Source of the DNA: Akkermansiaceae bacterium
GTDB taxonomy: Bacteria > Verrucomicrobiota > Verrucomicrobiia > Verrucomicrobiales > Akkermansiaceae
Length of the DNA stretch: 16,674 nucleotides
Assembly: GCA_011524615.1 (NCBI GenBank)
Contig: WTJZ01000241.1
Location: 1-16,674, forward strand
Direction: 5' to 3'
The notes below the pieces were generated by a model. That model ran no database searches and was not told the origin of the DNA. It was given only the letters and a program-made list of their open reading frames with translations. The translations under genes were made by a program, and so were the position numbers. Shown one piece after another: positions 14,005 through 16,674 of this stretch (positions within the stretch are counted from its first letter, which is position 1; the number at the start of each line of letters is the position of its first letter).

Positions 14005-14733
14005 ATGCCTATGAGACTTCACTATTACGCCGCGGCTATCGGGTTGATCGTGTTCATGATCAGTGCCTGCTCTAGCACGGTTCACACTCACCGTAATGCC
14101 CACTACCGCGAGCCGTCGGAAAATTCATGGCATCATCGTACACAGCGCGTGATCAACATCAGAGCGTATAATGCGCTCTATGAATCGATAGACGTGAAGA
14201 ACAAGATTCTCCAAAAGTGGCACAGTGGGAGATCTGGGCGCTATATGGAGCCCAAGTATATTACGATTCATAGTACGCAGAATGTGAGTATTGGGTCCGG
14301 GGCGATGCAACACGCTAAGGCCTTTAAAAATAACCCTTCAAAAGCGAAGTCATGGCACTTCTCCGTCGACCAAGACATCGCAGTGCAGCATCTGCCGGAT
14401 AATGAGCAAGCGAATCATGCTGAGAACTGGGGAGCAGGAAGGGGGCAAGGCAATCAGACCTCAATCGGGATCGAGATGTGCGAAGATCTGGGTAATAGTA
14501 TCCCCATGACCATTGATAAGACCGCTCGCTTAACGGCCTTTCTCATGCACCGTCATCAGATCCCTCTCTCTAATGTAGTTCCTCATTACCACTGGCCTCG
14601 TAAGGAAGGCGGACACAAGTTTTGTCCCCGTATTCTCTTAGAAGAGGACGGGAAGCCGGGACAGAAGTGGAGGCAGTTCCAACGCCAGGTAGACCATTAC
14701 TACCAGAACGTGTTCATGGTGCCTCACCATTAG
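14005..14733 (+). CDS. N-acetylmuramoyl-L-alanine amidase, T7-lysozyme-like (Amidase_2), lipoprotein
   Basis: From ATG 14005 the product has 242 residues; ATG 14011 (MRLHYY) is also possible. The open frame extends further upstream into mfd on the other strand, but these starts place a lipoprotein signal at the N-terminus: a hydrophobic stretch, then MISAC with lipobox Cys22. The Amidase_2 domain spans about 84-215: YITIHSTQN with zinc ligand H89, SWHFSVDQDIAVQHL, NQTSIGIEMCED, and VVPHYHWPRKEGGHKFCP with probable ligands H194 and C207. These enzymes cleave the bond between N-acetylmuramic acid and L-Ala in peptidoglycan; the anchor suggests action in the periplasm during wall turnover or recycling. 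The HxC-P arrangement resembles bacteriophage-derived and Bacillus-type amidases, but nothing nearby looks like a prophage. It converges with tsaE, 10 bases apart. Confidence 0.88.
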   Translation: MPMRLHYYAAAIGLIVFMISACSSTVHTHRNAHYREPSENSWHHRTQRVINIRAYNALYESIDVKNKILQKWHSGRSGRYMEPKYITIHSTQNVSIGSGAMQHAKAFKNNPSKAKSWHFSVDQDIAVQHLPDNEQANHAENWGAGRGQGNQTSIGIEMCEDLGNSIPMTIDKTARLTAFLMHRHQIPLSNVVPHYHWPRKEGGHKFCPRILLEEDGKPGQKWRQFQRQVDHYYQNVFMVPHH

Positions 14734-14743
14734 TCCTTTGGTA

Positions 14744-15157
14744 TTAGACGACTTTGATCAGAACGCGTCGCCGGTCCTCGTGGTGCTCTATCTTGAGCCA
14801 GATGGTGCCAGCGGGGAATAGTTCAGGGTAGAGGTCAGCCCACTCTGCGATGACGACTCCGCCCTTGTCTAGGTAGTCATCCCATCCTAGATCGTAGAGT
14901 TCTTCAATGTGCTTGATACGATAGAAGTCGAAGTGGTAGACAGTCAGGCTCTCTGTCATGACTTCGTTCACGAGAGTAAAGGTAGGGCTACTAGAGTCGG
15001 CATTCCCTAGCCCTTGGCAAACCCCCTTGGTAAAATGGGTCTTGCCTGCGCCGAGGTTACCGACGATTGCGACACAGGTTCCCTCCGAGAGACGTTTGGT
15101 AAATGTTTCACCAAACGAAACCATTTCTTCGGCTGAATTGATCCAAATTTCTTCCAT
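14744..15157 (-). CDS. tsaE: tRNA threonylcarbamoyladenosine biosynthesis ATPase TsaE
   Basis: The 137-residue product is TsaE (YjeE), the ATPase that works with TsaB and TsaD to make N6-threonylcarbamoyladenosine at position 37 of ANN-decoding tRNAs. It has Walker A GNLGAGKTH (33-41), the TsaE signature SPTFTLVNE (57-65), HFDFYRI (75-81), GWDDYL (91-96) and the EW pair at 105-106. Length and motif order are as expected. The gene is transcribed divergently from rplU and ends 10 bases from the convergent amidase gene. No partner gene tsaB or tsaD is visible in the window. Confidence 0.95.
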   Translation of the reverse strand: MEEIWINSAEEMVSFGETFTKRLSEGTCVAIVGNLGAGKTHFTKGVCQGLGNADSSSPTFTLVNEVMTESLTVYHFDFYRIKHIEELYDLGWDDYLDKGGVVIAEWADLYPELFPAGTIWLKIEHHEDRRRVLIKVV

Positions 15158-15275
15158 GGAAATCCTTATAAAACGGGAAATCTGAAACAGATAGTTAAAA
15201 AGAGTGAAATTTTACTTGCGGTGCGCTGGAATCTGTGTTGATATCCGCTCCCCTTTCCAACCAGGGAATAATATT

Positions 15276-15587
15276 ATGTCTTACGCAGTAATCAAAACAG
15301 GCGGCAAACAATACCGCGTTCAAGAAGGCGATCAAATCGATGTAGAGAAGCTTGCACTCGAAGAAGGCGCAGAAGCTACATTTGAAGTGCTCATGGTTGG
15401 TGAAGGTGATAGTGTAAAGATTGGTGCTCCAATCGTTGATGGCGCTAAAGTAACTGCTAAAGTTGTTTCACAATTCCGTGGAGCAAAAGGAATTGCATTC
15501 AAGTTCAAGCGTCGTAAAGGTTACCACAAAACAAAAGGTTACCGTCGTCACCTCACAAAGCTTGAAATTACTTCAATCGCAGGATAA
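15276..15587 (+). CDS. rplU: 50S ribosomal protein L21
   Basis: The product has 103 residues from ATG 15276 (MSYAVIKTGGKQYRVQEGD), the universal L21 opening. The reading frame is open further upstream, but those residues (including a Cys-rich run) do not belong to L21. The conserved tail around KFKRRKGYHKTKGYRRHLT is present, the RNA-contacting part of L21. AGGGA at 15263-15267 lies 8 bases before the ATG and is one of the few plausible Shine-Dalgarno sites in the window. Codon choice (GGT, GTT, CGT, GAA, AAA) is clearly different from neighbouring genes, as expected for strong expression rather than for transfer. It is followed 27 bases later by rpmA. Confidence 0.97.
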   Translation: MSYAVIKTGGKQYRVQEGDQIDVEKLALEEGAEATFEVLMVGEGDSVKIGAPIVDGAKVTAKVVSQFRGAKGIAFKFKRRKGYHKTKGYRRHLTKLEITSIAG

Positions 15588-15614
15588 ATAAACCCCATAA
15601 CTCACTAAAATCTC

Positions 15615-15869
15615 ATGGCTCATAAAAAAGGACAAGGTTCGGTTAAAAACGGACGCGACTCAAGAAGTAAAAGACTCGGTGTTAAGAAGTTTGGTGGTCA
15701 ATCAGTGATCCCTGGTAACATTCTTATCCGTCAGCGTGGTACTAAGTGGCACCCAGGTGCTAACGTAGGTATGGGTAAAGACCACACGCTCTTCGCACTT
15801 ACAGAAGGAAACGTATACTTCGACAAAGGTGGTCGTCGTATCAACGTTGCTACTCCTGCTGAAGCATAA
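15615..15869 (+). CDS. rpmA: 50S ribosomal protein L27
   Basis: The 84-residue product MAHKKGQGSVKNGRDSRSKR is L27, whose flexible N-terminus reaches the peptidyl transferase centre. It begins directly with the mature MAHKKG sequence and so lacks the cleavable N-terminal extension found in some Firmicutes. The typical IRQRGTKWHPG and GMGKDHTLFAL segments follow. It forms the usual two-gene unit with rplU and ends just before an intrinsic terminator. No Shine-Dalgarno precedes its ATG, so translation may depend on coupling or on another mechanism. Confidence 0.97.
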   Translation: MAHKKGQGSVKNGRDSRSKRLGVKKFGGQSVIPGNILIRQRGTKWHPGANVGMGKDHTLFALTEGNVYFDKGGRRINVATPAEA

Positions 15870-15898
15870 GACTACTTACGTTGATAAAACGTTATTAC

Positions 15899-15922
15899 GG
15901 GCGCCTTTAGGCGCCTTTTTTT
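15899..15922 (+). terminator. Intrinsic terminator of the rplU-rpmA unit
   Basis: GGCGCC (15900-15905) and GGCGCC (15910-15915) form a 6-base GC-only stem, extendable by a G-U pair, around a TTTA loop. Seven T bases follow directly (15916-15922). It starts 30 bases after the rpmA stop and reads as a classical rho-independent terminator on the plus strand. Confidence 0.88.
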
Positions 15923-15925
15923 GTG

Positions 15926-15950
15926 TCTCTAGATCTGGTAGAGCTAGAGA
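15926..15950. repeat. Inverted repeat between rpmA terminator and the convergent HAD gene
   Basis: TCTCTAG (15926-15932) and CTAGAGA (15944-15950) pair perfectly around an 11-base loop. It sits 32 bases past the stop of the minus-strand HAD gene and could be part of its 3' end, but on the minus strand no U-run follows the stem, so termination is not shown. Confidence 0.3.
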
Positions 15951-15981
15951 GCTGAGGGGGCACCTCCTACTGTCGTAGTGA

Positions 15982-16674
15982 TTAGAGGTATGTGTTGAGA
16001 GCCTCGATGACGCCATTAGCGTAGTTACCAGTGGTGAGGAAGCCGCCGTTGTTGTGGAGCGCGTCCTTCAGAGTCGAGATCGAGTTGGCTGGACCGCCAT
16101 AGTACTGAGCTACCTCTGGGTTCAGCATAGTGAGGTCATTATAGTTATCGCCCATGACTAAGGTCTGGCGATGTGGGATATGGTACTGCTTTTGCAAGTA
16201 TTGGACGGCAGTGCCCTTGCAATACTGCTTGTGGCTGAATCGGAGGTAGATCGTGTTGCGTTGGTACTCTAGGTCTGATGATTTCTCTGTACAGGCCTCA
16301 TAGAGCTCGACCGCATGTTGGATCTCATCCTCATGTGTTGCGATGATGCCCGCAGGGTCATCGGGGATACTGACCCATTCTCCTTCCGTGTCTTCCTCGA
16401 CATAGCGTTGAACCTTCTGGATCGTACTGGCGTTGTCTGAGAGGAGAGTAGTCAGATCTTGGCGTGCCTGACGGTTACGGGTATGGTCTGGGGAATAGGT
16501 CTGATCCTCATTGAGATAAAAGATGTCGCGCTCCTGAGCGACGACATAATCAGGGAGGAAGGGGGCTTGAGTGTCGGTGAGACCCTCGAGTAAGAACTCC
16601 AGTGACCTCCCAGTGCAAATCCCCCAGGATAACGGGCGCTCCTGCTGGAGACGCTTGATCGTCGTAAAGAAGTG
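15982..16674 (-). CDS. HAD-superfamily sugar-phosphatase-like hydrolase (Cof/S6PP type), N-terminus cut by window edge
   Basis: The open frame runs from the right edge to a TAA at 15984-15982, giving 230 visible residues; the start and motif I (DxDGT) lie outside the window. The visible part begins HFFTTIKRLQQERPLSWGIC and continues TGRSLEFLLEGL, which is HAD motif II (ICTGR) of the class IIB cap branch shared by sucrose-phosphate and mannosyl-phosphoglycerate phosphatases and by Cof hydrolases. Motif IV is LVMGDNYNDLTML near the C-terminus, with the two acidic residues that bind Mg. The cap region lies between. After motif IV, VAQYYGGPANSISTLKDAL resembles the family's change from a GVAMGNA-type to a variant loop. 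The substrate is likely a sugar phosphate or a nucleotide-related phosphate; it cannot be specified. It converges with rpmA. Confidence 0.8.
   Translation of the reverse strand, partial: HFFTTIKRLQQERPLSWGICTGRSLEFLLEGLTDTQAPFLPDYVVAQERDIFYLNEDQTYSPDHTRNRQARQDLTTLLSDNASTIQKVQRYVEEDTEGEWVSIPDDPAGIIATHEDEIQHAVELYEACTEKSSDLEYQRNTIYLRFSHKQYCKGTAVQYLQKQYHIPHRQTLVMGDNYNDLTMLNPEVAQYYGGPANSISTLKDALHNNGGFLTTGNYANGVIEALNTYL

Noticed and set aside
14005..14733. Prophage remnant suggested by the T7-lysozyme-like amidase
   Set aside because: No other phage gene, integrase or attachment site is nearby, and the protein carries a bacterial lipoprotein signal.
15204..15275. Upstream extension of the L21 frame
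   Set aside because: L21 universally begins with M-x-YAVIxTGGKQY-like sequence, which is at 15276 and has AGGGA at a suitable distance.

Overview
The window reads as a bacterial chromosome segment of moderate GC content, most likely from the Planctomycetes-Verrucomicrobia-Chlamydiae superphylum and more probably Verrucomicrobiota. The main reason is the gene pair encoding a PSCyt1/DUF1592/DUF1588/DUF1585 haem-binding protein and a DUF1552 protein, a combination typical of Planctomycetes and Verrucomicrobia. The placement is inference from gene content, not from a marker phylogeny. Most genes have no obvious Shine-Dalgarno sequence. No rRNA, tRNA, transposase, integrase or CRISPR array was seen.

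Layout. (1) 1-903, minus: a phosphotransacetylase gene running off the left edge. (2) 1081-5514, plus: seven tightly packed genes that look like one operon. They encode a PHP-type histidinol phosphatase, glutamyl-Q tRNA(Asp) synthetase, a HAD phosphatase, dihydroneopterin aldolase (FolB), an ECF sigma factor, a one-helix membrane protein that is probably its anti-sigma factor, and an exported PDZ protein resembling a degenerate HtrA protease. (3) 5515-6040: a 526-base gene-free stretch with stem-loops, ending in a plausible promoter and an imperfect palindrome. (4) 6041-6781: a tandem array with an exact 199-base period holding three paralogous genes for 50-residue exported or membrane peptides that all end in WEWII-COOH, followed in the same period by a decayed fourth copy. 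(5) 6849-10720, minus: the DUF1592 and DUF1552 genes. (6) 10821-13925, minus: mfd, the transcription-repair coupling factor. (7) 14005-14733, plus: a lipoprotein N-acetylmuramoyl-L-alanine amidase, convergent with tsaE (14744-15157, minus). (8) 15276-15869, plus: rplU-rpmA with a clear intrinsic terminator. (9) 15982-16674, minus: the C-terminal part of a HAD sugar-phosphatase-type gene running off the right edge.

Most of the window is housekeeping: acetate metabolism, histidine and folate synthesis, queuosine-tRNA modification, t6A-tRNA modification, DNA repair and ribosomal proteins. The part that looks new is the 199-base peptide array. It lies just downstream, on the same strand, of the sigma/anti-sigma/PDZ genes. 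The peptides keep an N-terminal hydrophobic export segment, vary in the middle, and share an invariant hydrophobic C-terminus of the kind PDZ domains can bind. A link between the peptides and the PDZ protein is a hypothesis from neighbourhood and end-motif only.
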